Origin: Vreelandella olivaria
Lineage (GTDB): Bacteria > Pseudomonadota > Gammaproteobacteria > Pseudomonadales > Halomonadaceae
NCBI RefSeq assembly: GCF_023507745.1
Contig: NZ_JALPZO010000110.1
Span: 1-59,846 of the forward strand
Direction of reading: 5' to 3'
Length of the DNA stretch: 59,846 bases
Shown here: piece after piece, positions 17,720 through 27,100 of the stretch
Position numbering within the stretch: position 1 is the stretch's first letter
Layout: the number at the start of each line of letters is the position of its first letter
Made by a program: the position numbers and the translations under genes
Notes under the pieces: generated by a model
The model's input: the letters and a program-made list of their open reading frames with translations, nothing else
Databases searched by the model: none
Told to the model about the DNA's origin: nothing

Positions 17720-18922
17720 ATGATGGTCTCACGGCGTGCGTTAACCTTCATTCTTCTGATGTTCGTGGTAGGGCTTAATTTACGCCCTGCCATGTCGTCA
17801 GTTGCGCCTTTACTGACCCGCCTTCAGGAGGATGCCGGCCTCTCTCCTGCCGCTGCGGGTATTCTCACCACGTTACCAGTGCTGTTTCTCGGCTTATCAG
17901 CGCCGCTTGCTCCTTTGCTAGCCCAACGCATTGGCAGTGAGCGTGCATTAAGCGTCGCCCTGGGTCTGTTAGCCAGCGGGTTGATTTTACGCGGCCTGCC
18001 ACTGCAGGGCGTTCTGTTTATCGGTTCTGCAATGGCGGGGGTTGCCATTGGTATTGGCGGCACCCTTCTACCCGGCCTGGTGAAGAGAGAGCTGCCTGAA
18101 AGCGCTGACTTGCTGACGGGCCTATACACCATGGCCCTGTGCTTCGGAGGAGCGCTAGGCGCAGGTTTCAGTGTACCCCTGATGCAGTGGCTGGGTAGCT
18201 GGCAGCTAAGTTTGATGAGCTGGTCGCTGCTTGCTATCGGCGCACTACTCCTCTGGATCACGAATACTTCAAGTACCCAGCACGCTCAACAGCCTATCTC
18301 CTCACCCTCATCTCTCCTCCACCTGCTGCGCAAGCCTCTCACCTGGCATGTCATGCTATTTATGGGCATTCAGTCCTCAATGGCCTACATCGTCTTTGGC
18401 TGGCTGCCCACGTTGTTGGTAGATCGGGGTTATGATGAGGCCACGGCAGGCTGGACAATGGCTGTTTCGATTATGTGCCAGCTGGGCTCCGCCCTGGGAG
18501 CCCCCTGGCTGGCCCGGTTAGGCAAAGACCAACGCCCCACCCTATTGCTGGTGCTTTTGAGTACGGCTTTGGGCCTGTGGATGCTATTAATCGCACCTCT
18601 GGCTTGGAAGTGGCCCGGCGCCGCACTACTTGGCCTTGGCCAGGGCGGCTGCTTTAGCCTGGCACTCAGCCTGTTGGTATTAAGAACCGCCAACTCGCGC
18701 CTGGCTGGGCAACTGTCCGGCCTTGTGCAAGGAGGCGGCTATACCCTCGCCGCCATGGGGCCATTTGGAGTAGGGTTAATGCTTCAGGCTGGAGCGGGCA
18801 CCGCTACTATCGCCTGGCTACTCATCATATTGATTCTACTCTGTTGTGGGTTTGCACTTTTGGCTGGCCGTAAACAACAGCTGGATGATCAAACCGGCGA
18901 GCTGCTGGTACATAACGGCTAG
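17720..18922 (+). CDS. MFS transporter of the cyanate/nitroimidazole (CynX/NimT) family
   Basis: A 400-residue, twelve-helix major facilitator. The N-terminal NLRPAMSSVAPLLTRLQEDAG stretch (residues about 20-40) and the PVLFLGLSAPLAPLLAQRIG segment are typical of the CynX/NimT/YeaN branch. The exported or imported substrate cannot be read from sequence: members move cyanate, 2-nitroimidazole and other small molecules. No cyanase gene is nearby, so a cyanate role is unsupported. ATG codons at 17720 and 17723 are both possible starts. Confidence 0.85.
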   Translation: MMVSRRALTFILLMFVVGLNLRPAMSSVAPLLTRLQEDAGLSPAAAGILTTLPVLFLGLSAPLAPLLAQRIGSERALSVALGLLASGLILRGLPLQGVLFIGSAMAGVAIGIGGTLLPGLVKRELPESADLLTGLYTMALCFGGALGAGFSVPLMQWLGSWQLSLMSWSLLAIGALLLWITNTSSTQHAQQPISSPSSLLHLLRKPLTWHVMLFMGIQSSMAYIVFGWLPTLLVDRGYDEATAGWTMAVSIMCQLGSALGAPWLARLGKDQRPTLLLVLLSTALGLWMLLIAPLAWKWPGAALLGLGQGGCFSLALSLLVLRTANSRLAGQLSGLVQGGGYTLAAMGPFGVGLMLQAGAGTATIAWLLIILILLCCGFALLAGRKQQLDDQTGELLVHNG

Positions 18923-18967
18923 ACATCTTCCCTCACCGTCAGCAACCATACCGTTCAGGATACGGCA

Positions 18968-20038
18968 ATGAGCACACTATCACCTTTAGCAGATGCCACT
19001 CCTACCCGGCAGCGTCTGCTAGTTATTTATACCGGTGGCACCATTGGGATGCAGCAGGAGGCAAACGGCCTTGCTCCCAGTGGTAATTTTGATCAGCGCA
19101 TGCAGCAGGCGCTGGGGCGGCTTCCTCTGGCACACCAGCAGGCGCTGCCTGCCTATGATGTTATTAGCTACGCTTCACTTATTGATTCAAGTACAGCCAC
19201 CCCACTCAACTGGCAGCAGTTAGCTCAGGATATCGCCAATAATTTGCCGCTTTACCGTGGCTTCGTCATCATTCACGGCACTGATACTCTGAGCTGGACC
19301 GCGGCCAGCCTGGCTTATCAACTCCAGGGGCTTGATCGCCCGGTGATATTGACAGGTGCCATGCATCCTCTGGAAGCCCCTGACAGTGATGGACTGGATA
19401 ACCTGCATGGTGCACTTCGCTTCGCTGCTCAGCCAGAGCTGCAAGAGGTTGCGATCTATTTTGCAAATCGACTTTTGCGAGGCTCCCGGGCTATTAAACA
19501 GCACAGCGAGGCCCTGGATGCATTCGCCTCCCCCGGCTACCCGCTACTTGGTGAACGAGTCGGTGATGATTTCGTCTATTACCCCAGCCGTGGACTCGCC
19601 TATCAGCAACGCGGTGCGCCCCGCTTTGAACTGCCTGATTATCGGCCAGTTGCTCAAGGTGAAGTGGTTAGAATTGTCATATGGCCTGGAATGAGTTCGT
19701 GGCAGTTAGAGGTATTGCTTGATGATTCACGGGTAAAAGGGGCGCTATTACAACTCTGGGGAGCAGGCAACCTGCCTGACAACCCTGGACTACTACCGGT
19801 GCTTGCAAAGGCCAGTGGTGAAGGCAAGCTGTTGGCTGCCATTAGCCAGTGCCCCCAGGGAAGCGTATATTTAGGCGCCTATGCCGCTGGGTATGGGCTC
19901 ACAGCAGCGGGCATACTTTCCGGCGGTAATATGACCCCTGAAGCGGCGTTCACCAAACTGGTTCACTTACTGGCGCAGCCACTATCTATCGAGGATCAGC
20001 GGCGTCGTTTTCTGACGCCACTGGTGGGCGAACGCTAA
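18968..20038 (+). CDS. ansA: L-asparaginase, type I (cytosolic)
   Basis: This enzyme hydrolyses asparagine to aspartate and ammonia. Both nucleophile motifs of the family are visible: VIYTGGTIG near residues 18-26 and IIHGTDTLSW near residues 100-109. DSDGLDNLHGAL follows. The 356 residues start directly with the catalytic domain and no signal peptide, which indicates the low-affinity cytosolic type I enzyme like E. coli AnsA. The ribosome site (CAGGA) precedes ATG 18968. It lies 45 bases after the MFS gene and may be co-transcribed with it. Confidence 0.88.
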   Translation: MSTLSPLADATPTRQRLLVIYTGGTIGMQQEANGLAPSGNFDQRMQQALGRLPLAHQQALPAYDVISYASLIDSSTATPLNWQQLAQDIANNLPLYRGFVIIHGTDTLSWTAASLAYQLQGLDRPVILTGAMHPLEAPDSDGLDNLHGALRFAAQPELQEVAIYFANRLLRGSRAIKQHSEALDAFASPGYPLLGERVGDDFVYYPSRGLAYQQRGAPRFELPDYRPVAQGEVVRIVIWPGMSSWQLEVLLDDSRVKGALLQLWGAGNLPDNPGLLPVLAKASGEGKLLAAISQCPQGSVYLGAYAAGYGLTAAGILSGGNMTPEAAFTKLVHLLAQPLSIEDQRRRFLTPLVGER

Positions 20039-20127
20039 ACCAGTCGTTCACGCCAATACCGACTGGCATAGTTGCCTATTCACGCTATGTTTAAACGTAC
20101 GTTAACCAACGGAAAGGAAAGCGTCAT

Positions 20128-20367
20128 ATGGAACAGCCCGTACACCATTTCAGTGAACTTTTTGAACAACTCGGCTTACGTTCAGATGCCGAATCCATTG
20201 AGCGCTTTATTGAACGCAACTCCCCCTTACCCAAGGACATGCCTTTGGCTGACGCCCCTTGCTGGAACGAAGGCCAGGCCGAATTCTTGCGTGAAGCCGT
20301 AGAGGAAGATGCGGACTGGGCGGAAGTCGTTGACCACCTTGATGCATCCATGCATAAAACATCGTAA
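20128..20367 (+). CDS. DUF2789 family protein
   Basis: A 79-residue acidic protein of unknown function. The layout HHFSELFEQLGL, ADAPCWNEGQAEFLREAVEEDADW and a short C-terminal tail is the pattern I associate with DUF2789, a small family in Pseudomonas and relatives. No structure-based function is known to me. Upstream ribosome sites GGAAAGGAAAG lie before ATG 20128. It ends 11 bases from the convergent VTT gene. Confidence 0.75.
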   Translation: MEQPVHHFSELFEQLGLRSDAESIERFIERNSPLPKDMPLADAPCWNEGQAEFLREAVEEDADWAEVVDHLDASMHKTS

Positions 20368-20378
20368 GAGCCATTATA

Positions 20379-21044
20379 TTATTGCCTGCGCGCCGCTTCG
20401 ACGCGGCGCCTGTACCAACCGCCCACCAGCAACAACAGCGCCAATGCCAACAGTGGCAGGATCACATCAAACTGCAATGCATCCTCATCCTCAATGGCTT
20501 CAAGCGCACCATGGATAGCACTGCTATACACTGCCCACTTTACCGATAACCCAAGCGCTGCTGCCACTAAATAGCGGCCCAGCGAGATCTGCCGAAGCCC
20601 TGCTGCAAAGTTAATCACCGAATGGGGAAAACCGGGCAGAATCCGTAACGCACACTGGGTCAAAAGATCACTTCTGGCTTCCAATGTTTCCATCACTTTG
20701 AGGGTTAAGCCTTTTGGATTCCAACGCTCACCGGCACTTGCCGCCAGTTGGTAAGCCCCCCATGCCCCGATAACGCTGCTTAGGGTCAACATAAAGGTAG
20801 CGATAAGCGGTGGGTAGAAAGGGGCAATCAGCCATAGTCCGATACTGCCGGGCAGCCCAATAGCCAGCGTAACGGCCATAGTGACCATGACACCAACAAT
20901 GACCACCGGGTGATGCGACATCGTCGCAGCCCAGCGCTTAACAGCCATCAGATCAGGTGAATACCAAAGCCAAATATAAGCAAGCATCGCCACGATGGCG
21001 AAGCCAGCCGCCCAACGCCATGAATGTTTGGTAAATTTATTCAT
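20379..21044 (-). CDS. TVP38/TMEM64 (VTT/DedA superfamily) membrane protein
   Basis: An inner-membrane protein of about 221 residues. It has the VTT-domain features: a re-entrant, glycine-rich GLPGSIGLWLIAPFYPP segment, then SSVIGAWGAYQLAASAGERW and the ILPGFPHSVINFAAGL motif near residue 140. Family members are implicated in lipid scrambling or small-molecule flux, but the substrate here is unknown. The ATG at 21044 overlaps the end of the SRPBCC gene by eight bases, so the two are probably translated together. Confidence 0.85.
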   Translation of the reverse strand: MNKFTKHSWRWAAGFAIVAMLAYIWLWYSPDLMAVKRWAATMSHHPVVIVGVMVTMAVTLAIGLPGSIGLWLIAPFYPPLIATFMLTLSSVIGAWGAYQLAASAGERWNPKGLTLKVMETLEARSDLLTQCALRILPGFPHSVINFAAGLRQISLGRYLVAAALGLSVKWAVYSSAIHGALEAIEDEDALQFDVILPLLALALLLLVGGWYRRRVEAARRQ

Positions 21045-21453
21045 GTAACCGGGCTTCAACGCGCTCAAGAATTTGGCGACTCACCTTACCTACCAAAGGC
21101 TTGGCCGCTTTGTTGACCGCTTTTTCCATAAAGCGGTTACGAATTTCATAGCTTAAGGTCAACGTCACCTCAGTGCCTTCTGGCACACCCCGCAACTGAT
21201 ATCGCCCCTGGTTCTTTACACCTTCCAATGACTCCCAGGCCAGCACATGGGGAGGCTTGGTTTCCGTCACTATTACATCAAATGACCAATCCATCCCCAG
21301 CGCCCGTACATTCCAGCGATAACGGTCGCTCCCTAAAGGCTCAATTGAGCTGATCAAGTCTGAATAGTCTGCAAAGTCTGCAACTCGACACAATAGCTCA
21401 AATACTCGCTCGGGTGGCGCCTTAACAATTTCACTATGTTCGATGGTGGCCAT
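21037..21453 (-). CDS. SRPBCC (START-like/polyketide cyclase) family protein
   Basis: A 138-residue single-domain protein with the helix-grip pattern: IEHSEIVKAPPERVFELLCRVADFADYS at the start, strands in the middle (RYRWNVRALGMDWSFDVIVTE, GTEVTLTLSYEI) and a long C-terminal helix. Such proteins bind hydrophobic ligands. The RatA-type proteins belong to the same fold, but the pairing with a VTT protein, not with a RnfH-like protein, argues against RatA. The start sits after a CATAGTGAAATTG-type region with no strong ribosome site. Function is not assigned. Confidence 0.8.
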   Translation of the reverse strand: MATIEHSEIVKAPPERVFELLCRVADFADYSDLISSIEPLGSDRYRWNVRALGMDWSFDVIVTETKPPHVLAWESLEGVKNQGRYQLRGVPEGTEVTLTLSYEIRNRFMEKAVNKAAKPLVGKVSRQILERVEARLHE

Positions 21454-21659
21454 GAATGCATCTCTAACAACTGGAAGTCACAGCTTAACATGCCAAACTG
21501 TGCATACACACCGGACTAAAAAGGTCACTAAAGCCCCCCAACACTGGTCAGAGTCCCTTACATTGCGTACACTGCCGCCCTTCCGGACCGGACCCCGGAT
21601 TACCGCTTAGCGTGATGCTAAAAGCGCTTAACAAATTCTCCGACAAAAGAGTATTTATC

Positions 21660-22370
21660 ATGTCTCTAACCTCACCCCATGGTATTAGCGTGTCATCCAC
21701 CGTTGTCATCTACTCCGGTGGCATGGACTCCTATACAGTGCTCCACCGTGCAATCAGAGAAGGCATAAATGTCCATGCACTTTCGTTTGACTATGGCCAG
21801 CGCCACGCACGGGAACTAGCCACCGCACGTTTCGTGTGCCAGCAGTTCGACGTGCCTCACCAGGTAGTGGATATTCGCGCCATTCACAGCTTGATCGATA
21901 ACTCGGCACTGACCAGCCCGGATATCAAGATGCCTGCTGGTGATTATGCTGCGGACAATCTGCGCGCCACCGTTGTTCCTAACCGCAATATGATCCTACT
22001 CTCCCTGGCCATTGCCAAAGCGGTCAATATCGGGGCCGAACGTGTCGACTATGGCGCTCATGGTGGTGACCATATTCTTTATCCTGACTGCCGCCCTGAG
22101 TTTGTCGACGCCATGAACCATGTGGCAGGCATTGCTAATTTTGAGCCGGTAACGCTGCATGCGCCCTACCTGCAATCCAGCAAGGCGGATATTTTGCGCG
22201 AGGGTCTCGCTATGGGGCTGGATTATCGCCACACCTGGACATGCTATGAAGGCCGCCAACTTGCCTGTGGCCAGTGTGGTAGCTGCCGTGAGCGACTGGC
22301 TGCCTTTGCCGCCAACAACGCGGATGATCCATTGCAGTACGAGACCGGTACAACACGGGTACCGCGCTGA
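21660..22370 (+). CDS. queC: 7-cyano-7-deazaguanine synthase QueC
   Basis: QueC converts 7-carboxy-7-deazaguanine to preQ0 with ATP and ammonia, in queuosine biosynthesis. The PP-loop [13 protein letters not shown] lies near residues 20-32. The C-terminal zinc site is seen as [15 protein letters not shown] near 195-215. The 236-residue length from ATG 21660 matches the family. The longer in-frame start at 21612 adds an unconserved 16-residue stretch. The stop codon overlaps the queE start by one base, so queC and queE form an operon. Confidence 0.95.
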   Translation: MSLTSPHGISVSSTVVIYSGGMDSYTVLHRAIREGINVHALSFDYGQRHARELATARFVCQQFDVPHQVVDIRAIHSLIDNSALTSPDIKMPAGDYAADNLRATVVPNRNMILLSLAIAKAVNIGAERVDYGAHGGDHILYPDCRPEFVDAMNHVAGIANFEPVTLHAPYLQSSKADILREGLAMGLDYRHTWTCYEGRQLACGQCGSCRERLAAFAANNADDPLQYETGTTRVPR

Positions 22371-23014
22371 TGTATCACGTGAAAGAGGCGTTTTACACCC
22401 TCCAGGGAGAAGGTGCTCAGGCCGGACGCGCCAGCGTTTTTTGTCGCTTCAGTGGCTGCAACCTCTGGTCAGGTCGTGAAAGTGACCGCGCAAGCGCGAA
22501 GTGTACTTTTTGCGATACCGACTTTATTGGTACGGATGGCATCAATGGTGGCCGTTTTGCCACGGCAGCAGCCCTCGCTGAACATATCCAGGCACTCTGG
22601 CCCCAACCAGCCCAGCGTGCCACTCCTTATGTGGTGTTCACCGGTGGCGAACCGCTGTTACAGCTCGACGCCCCTCTCATTGCGGCACTTCATCGCCATG
22701 GGTTTGAAGTGGCCGTTGAAACCAATGGCACGCTAACGCCACCGGCGGGTATTGACTGGCTTTGTGTCAGTCCCAAGGGCGCCAACCCACTGGCAATCAC
22801 TCAGGGTGATGAATTAAAGCTGGTGTTTCCCCAGTTGGATGCACCACCCAAAAACTTTGAGCGGCTGGGCTTTAGACACTTTTTTTTACAGCCGATGGAT
22901 CATGGTGTTGCATCGAAAAACGCTGAAACGGTTCAGGCAACTACCGCTTACTGTATGTCAAACCCACAGTGGCGCCTGTCGCTCCAAACGCACAAGATTG
23001 CAGGATTTGATTAA
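22370..23014 (+). CDS. queE: 7-carboxy-7-deazaguanine synthase QueE
   Basis: QueE is a radical-SAM enzyme that contracts 6-carboxytetrahydropterin to 7-carboxy-7-deazaguanine. The 214 residues have YTLQGEG at the start, and the cluster cysteines are in CNLWSGRE and KCTFCDTDFIG, the enlarged cluster loop typical of proteobacterial QueE. VFTGGEPLLQLD is the SAM-binding GGE motif. It overlaps queC by one base and abuts the QueD gene with no gap, so the three steps are translationally coupled. Confidence 0.95.
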   Translation: MYHVKEAFYTLQGEGAQAGRASVFCRFSGCNLWSGRESDRASAKCTFCDTDFIGTDGINGGRFATAAALAEHIQALWPQPAQRATPYVVFTGGEPLLQLDAPLIAALHRHGFEVAVETNGTLTPPAGIDWLCVSPKGANPLAITQGDELKLVFPQLDAPPKNFERLGFRHFFLQPMDHGVASKNAETVQATTAYCMSNPQWRLSLQTHKIAGFD

Positions 23015-23848
23015 ATGTCGTTATTTGTTAACCACCTAACCCACATTGATGTTTCCCTATGGTGCCCAGAAAAAGGCTTGATGGGTTGCAGTTGGCAAGT
23101 GGATGCCTTGCTTGATGGCGAACTGGGCGAGGACGGCATGCTGTTTGATTTCGGTGAAGTCAAACCGTGGATCAAGCACACACTCGACAGTGGCCTTGAC
23201 CATACACTATTAGTGCCCGTTAACGCAGCCGGTGTCGAAGTTAGCGACTGTCACGAGGGTATATGCGTTCGCACTACCTCACCTTATGTCATGGAAGTGC
23301 GCGGTCCAGCTGAGGCATTTACGCTTCTGCCATGGGACGCTATTACCATTGAGCGTATCACTGACACACTAAGTACAACATTAACGATGCAAAGACCTGC
23401 CAACGTTGACCATGTCAGGCTGAGCTTAAGTGACGAAGCAATCGAGGGGGCTGCCTATGGCTATAGCCACGGACTCAAACGGCATCTTGGCAATTGTCAA
23501 CGCATTGCCCATGGCCACCGCTCACGCCTACACATCTGGCAAGAGAGTGAACGTCAGCCCGCGCTTGAACAACACTGGGCTGGCTGGTTAGATAATCGCT
23601 ACTTGCTTGAGCAAGCGGATATTACCTCTCAAAATGACACGACACTAACCTGCCGCTATACAGCTGCTCAGGGCGACTTCGCCATCACACTGCCTCTTGA
23701 ACGTTGCAGCATCCTGCCAAACCCGACAACCGTCGAAAATATTGCCCGCTGGTTGGCGAAGCGCATTGCCCGGCAGAGTGGCAAACCGACCTTTGTCCAG
23801 GCATTTGAAGGTATCAACAAAGGTGCCATGGCTGAAGCAGCACCATGA
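23015..23848 (+). CDS. queD: 6-carboxytetrahydropterin synthase, tandem-domain QueD
   Basis: QueD makes 6-carboxytetrahydropterin from dihydroneopterin triphosphate. A usual QueD is about 120 residues. This one is 277 and looks like two pterin-synthase domains. The second (from about residue 140) carries the zinc and catalytic pattern YSHGLKRHLGNCQRIAHGH (C-x3-HGH). The first lacks that motif but keeps the other conserved half, LFDFGEVKPWIKHTLDSGLDHTLL, near residues 40-60. The gene follows queE directly (start right after its stop) and its end overlaps the YkgJ gene. The activity call rests on context and the zinc motif. Confidence 0.85.
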   Translation: MSLFVNHLTHIDVSLWCPEKGLMGCSWQVDALLDGELGEDGMLFDFGEVKPWIKHTLDSGLDHTLLVPVNAAGVEVSDCHEGICVRTTSPYVMEVRGPAEAFTLLPWDAITIERITDTLSTTLTMQRPANVDHVRLSLSDEAIEGAAYGYSHGLKRHLGNCQRIAHGHRSRLHIWQESERQPALEQHWAGWLDNRYLLEQADITSQNDTTLTCRYTAAQGDFAITLPLERCSILPNPTTVENIARWLAKRIARQSGKPTFVQAFEGINKGAMAEAAP

Positions 23849-24126
23849 GTGATCCGTTGCTTACAAAGGAGCAGGCCTCATGTCGTCCAGGGTGCGGTGC
23901 ATGCTGCATTGCGCCCTCCATTTCATCGCCGATACCGGGCATGCCGAATGGCAAACCGGCTGGTGAAAGGTGTATACAGCTAAACGCTGACAACCTGTGC
24001 AAGCTATTTGGCAGTCCTCATCGCCCAGAGGTTTGTGAACGTTTTAGCTTCGATATCCAGGTATGTGGCAAGCACCGTGATCAGGCCCTTGCCACACTCA
24101 CCTGGTTGGAAAGCAACACAAACTAG
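23845..24126 (+). CDS. YkgJ-family cysteine-cluster protein
   Basis: A 93-residue protein with the family's cysteine pattern: CRPGCGACC near residue 13, then ISSPIPGMPNGKPAGERC, CKLFG, and VCERF with a final C. These cysteines probably bind zinc or an iron-sulfur cluster. Function is unknown. The ATG overlaps the previous stop codon (ATGA), so it is translated with the que genes. Confidence 0.85.
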   Translation: MSDPLLTKEQASCRPGCGACCIAPSISSPIPGMPNGKPAGERCIQLNADNLCKLFGSPHRPEVCERFSFDIQVCGKHRDQALATLTWLESNTN

Positions 24127-24156
24127 TGTGTGCTTTAGGGTCAAAAACGCAGCCGC

Positions 24157-27100
24157 CTAGCTCTCCACACTGACGGCGTGGGAGCGCCGGTCCAGCAAGC
24201 TTACCCAACGCACTAATACAGGTGCGTCGCTATGACTGACTTCACCCAGCAAGCGCCTGAACGTCTCTCTTGCCTGTTGGTCAGTCGGTGAAATTCGCGT
24301 TAGCCACAGCTCATAAGCCGCTAGCTCTTGATGGCGATTACCATGCTCCTGGGACTGGTTAATCGCCATCTCTGCAAGCACTTTTACTTCATTGGCTGGG
24401 TGCCCCAGCAAATCACGCACCTTGGCAAGCTGAGTGGCAATTTCTGGCAAAAACAACGTTGTGCGCTCGCGGGCAATCACTAAACACTGATCCAGATAAT
24501 CTTCCGCCGCCTCCAGTTCACCAAGTTCAATACACGCATCCGAGTACCACAGCACTGGACGCTGAAAACGATCCCTACCATTCAACTCTGCCATTTGATC
24601 CAGGCTGTCACGCAGTTGAACCAATCCAGTCTGGTCGCCTGCCAACGCTCGCTGCCAACCCAGTACCCCCTGGGCAGAAATTTGCCAAAGCTGCAAATCC
24701 GGCGTACCTGTCATAGCTGCCGCACGCTCTGCATGACGAGCAGCCAGATGGACATGGCCCAGTTGACGGTAAAGCGCTGCGGCAAACATTAGCGCCATAG
24801 CAAGCGTACCTGGATGCCCTATTTTCTCAGCCAGCCGAATAGCGGATGACACATGCCGCTCAGCTCGCTGGTAATCACCCCTCAAGCACAGCGCCCACCC
24901 CTGGAAGCACGCAGCGGAGACTTGTGGGTGATCCGAGAAAGGCAACCATTCAATCATCATTTGAGCATTGAGCGGATCGATTTCATCAAGATGATCGTGT
25001 GCCTGTTTAATTCGTCCCGCCCAATACTCACAATGCGCCCTGGCATAATCCGCAAGCCTGCGATAGCGAGGATCTTCCAGATGATCAGCAATATCCGTCA
25101 GGGTGGATGCCAGTGCAAAGGCGTCTGCATGAGCATAACGCTGGCTGCAACCGACCCAAAGTCCCCACTTGACCAGGAAAATCTGCTCAAGGTCTTCAGG
25201 GTCGTCCAGAGTGTCACTTCCTGACTGCCGGAGCAGTTCCCTGGCTCGTACAAAGCTTTCGTGGGCCGTGGGTGACCCGTGCCCTTCCAGCGCAAAAGCA
25301 GCCTGCCCACGAACCGTTAGCAAACTGACTTCGCGTTCAATTTGATGTTCAACATGGCGTAGGCTGGCAAGCCCAAAATCTGCCATACGCAGCGCGGTAC
25401 GATTGGCACTGACTTTTAACGCTTCACGGGCGGCTAGTTCAAAGTAGCGGGCTCCACGGGCATAGTGGCCACTACGGCGCAGATGAGTTGCGAAATCGCC
25501 CGGATGACGACTAATCCACATGGGGAAACGTTCTTCAATCAGCGTGACCACCTGTTGGTGTAGCCTGACTCTCACATCTCTGAGGCAAGAAAGGTAAGCC
25601 GCTTCCTGCAACAGCTGGTGGCTAAACTGGTACTCGTGCTCACCACTCTCTTTCTCAACAGGCTCAATAATTTCCAAAAGGCGCATATGCTCGACGGCCT
25701 TGGCAAGCCGGGCTGGCTCCCAACCGCTACACTCCTGCAAAAAGTCGAGCCTAAAACGCTTGCCCAAAACAGCAGCAATATGAGCAATTTCCCGATCGCA
25801 CTCAAGCTGATCAATACGACTGGCAAGCAACCCGAGTAGACCTTTCGGTAGCTCGTCAAACTGGACACTGCGGCCTTCTCGTCGGTCCATATCCAGACGA
25901 CGGCATATCTCCTGCATATACAGTGGCACACCATCACAACGCTCAATAATTTGATTACGTAACCGTGGGCTTAAATGAATTCTATAGCGGCGTGAAAGCT
26001 GTGAAAGCAGGCGGGAGGATTGCAGGGCATCAAGCCTACCGAGAGTGATTTGCTGATCCCAATGCAGCTTGACCGGCAAGGGTTCACGCCCATGGTGGCT
26101 GGCGACCAGCATAAACGCCGTATTAATGGGCAAGCGAGCCTGCAGCCCGGCTAATACCTTGAAAGAAGGCTCATCCAGCCACTGAAGGTCATCAATCATC
26201 AGTACAAGGGTTCGAGAGGCTGCCTGATGATCAATCAAACGATGCAGCAGACGTACAACAGGCTCAACGGCTTCACCATTTTGCGTCAGCTGTGCGACCT
26301 CCTGTACATCACGGACCCCCAATGCCTCCTCAAGGAGCTGTTGGCGTTCATCATCCAATGACTCTGCGCCCAAAGTACCTTGAAGTTCACGGATCGTTTC
26401 GCGAGAGGGTGCTGCCCCCATATACCACGCCACCAAGGTACGTGCGACTCCATAGGGCTCAAGTACAGACAAACGGGTGGTAGGCTGCCAACAGATAGCA
26501 GCATCGCGGCTTAGTTCCAACTGACGAAACCCGACTATCAGGGCGGATTTCCCCATACCGGAGGCGCCGCGCACCAGTACGCTTTGGCGCAACCCAATAC
26601 CCGCTCGCGCCAGCGCATCTCGCAGCGTACGCAGGGAAGTCTCCCGCCCTACCAGGCTGGGGGGCAAGGCATCGCGCCCCCCTTCGTTCAAACCTAACAC
26701 CAGCGCTCTTAAGCGCACACGTCCATCACTAGCGACCAGACGCGAGACAAGCCGGGGCTGAAGATCAAGGGCCGGGGGCATATGTTGACTCGCCTCCTGG
26801 GAGATCACCAGCTCACTGCCTTCCGCGGCGTTCATCAGCTCCAATGAAACCTGAGTGACTTGACCAAGAGGATCAGCCAACTGACGTTCGGGCAGATACA
26901 CTACCCGGCCACTATTAAGCCCGGCGGCCAACTCAAACTTTGGCGGTTCTCCCTCGCCTGCCCAGTGCCGCTCTGACTCATGGGGCAGCGCTTGACGGCA
27001 GTGCTCATAAAGGGCGACAAGCTCTGCCAATTGATGGGCGGGTCCATGCGTACCAAAGCACGCCAACCCAAGCCCACCCGTTGCACCAGGCAGCCAAAAA

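Noticed and set aside
21582..21599. CCGG-rich palindrome upstream of queC as a preQ1 riboswitch
   Set aside because: It is a short GC-rich inverted repeat without the preQ1 aptamer sequence or an A-rich tail; I see no riboswitch.
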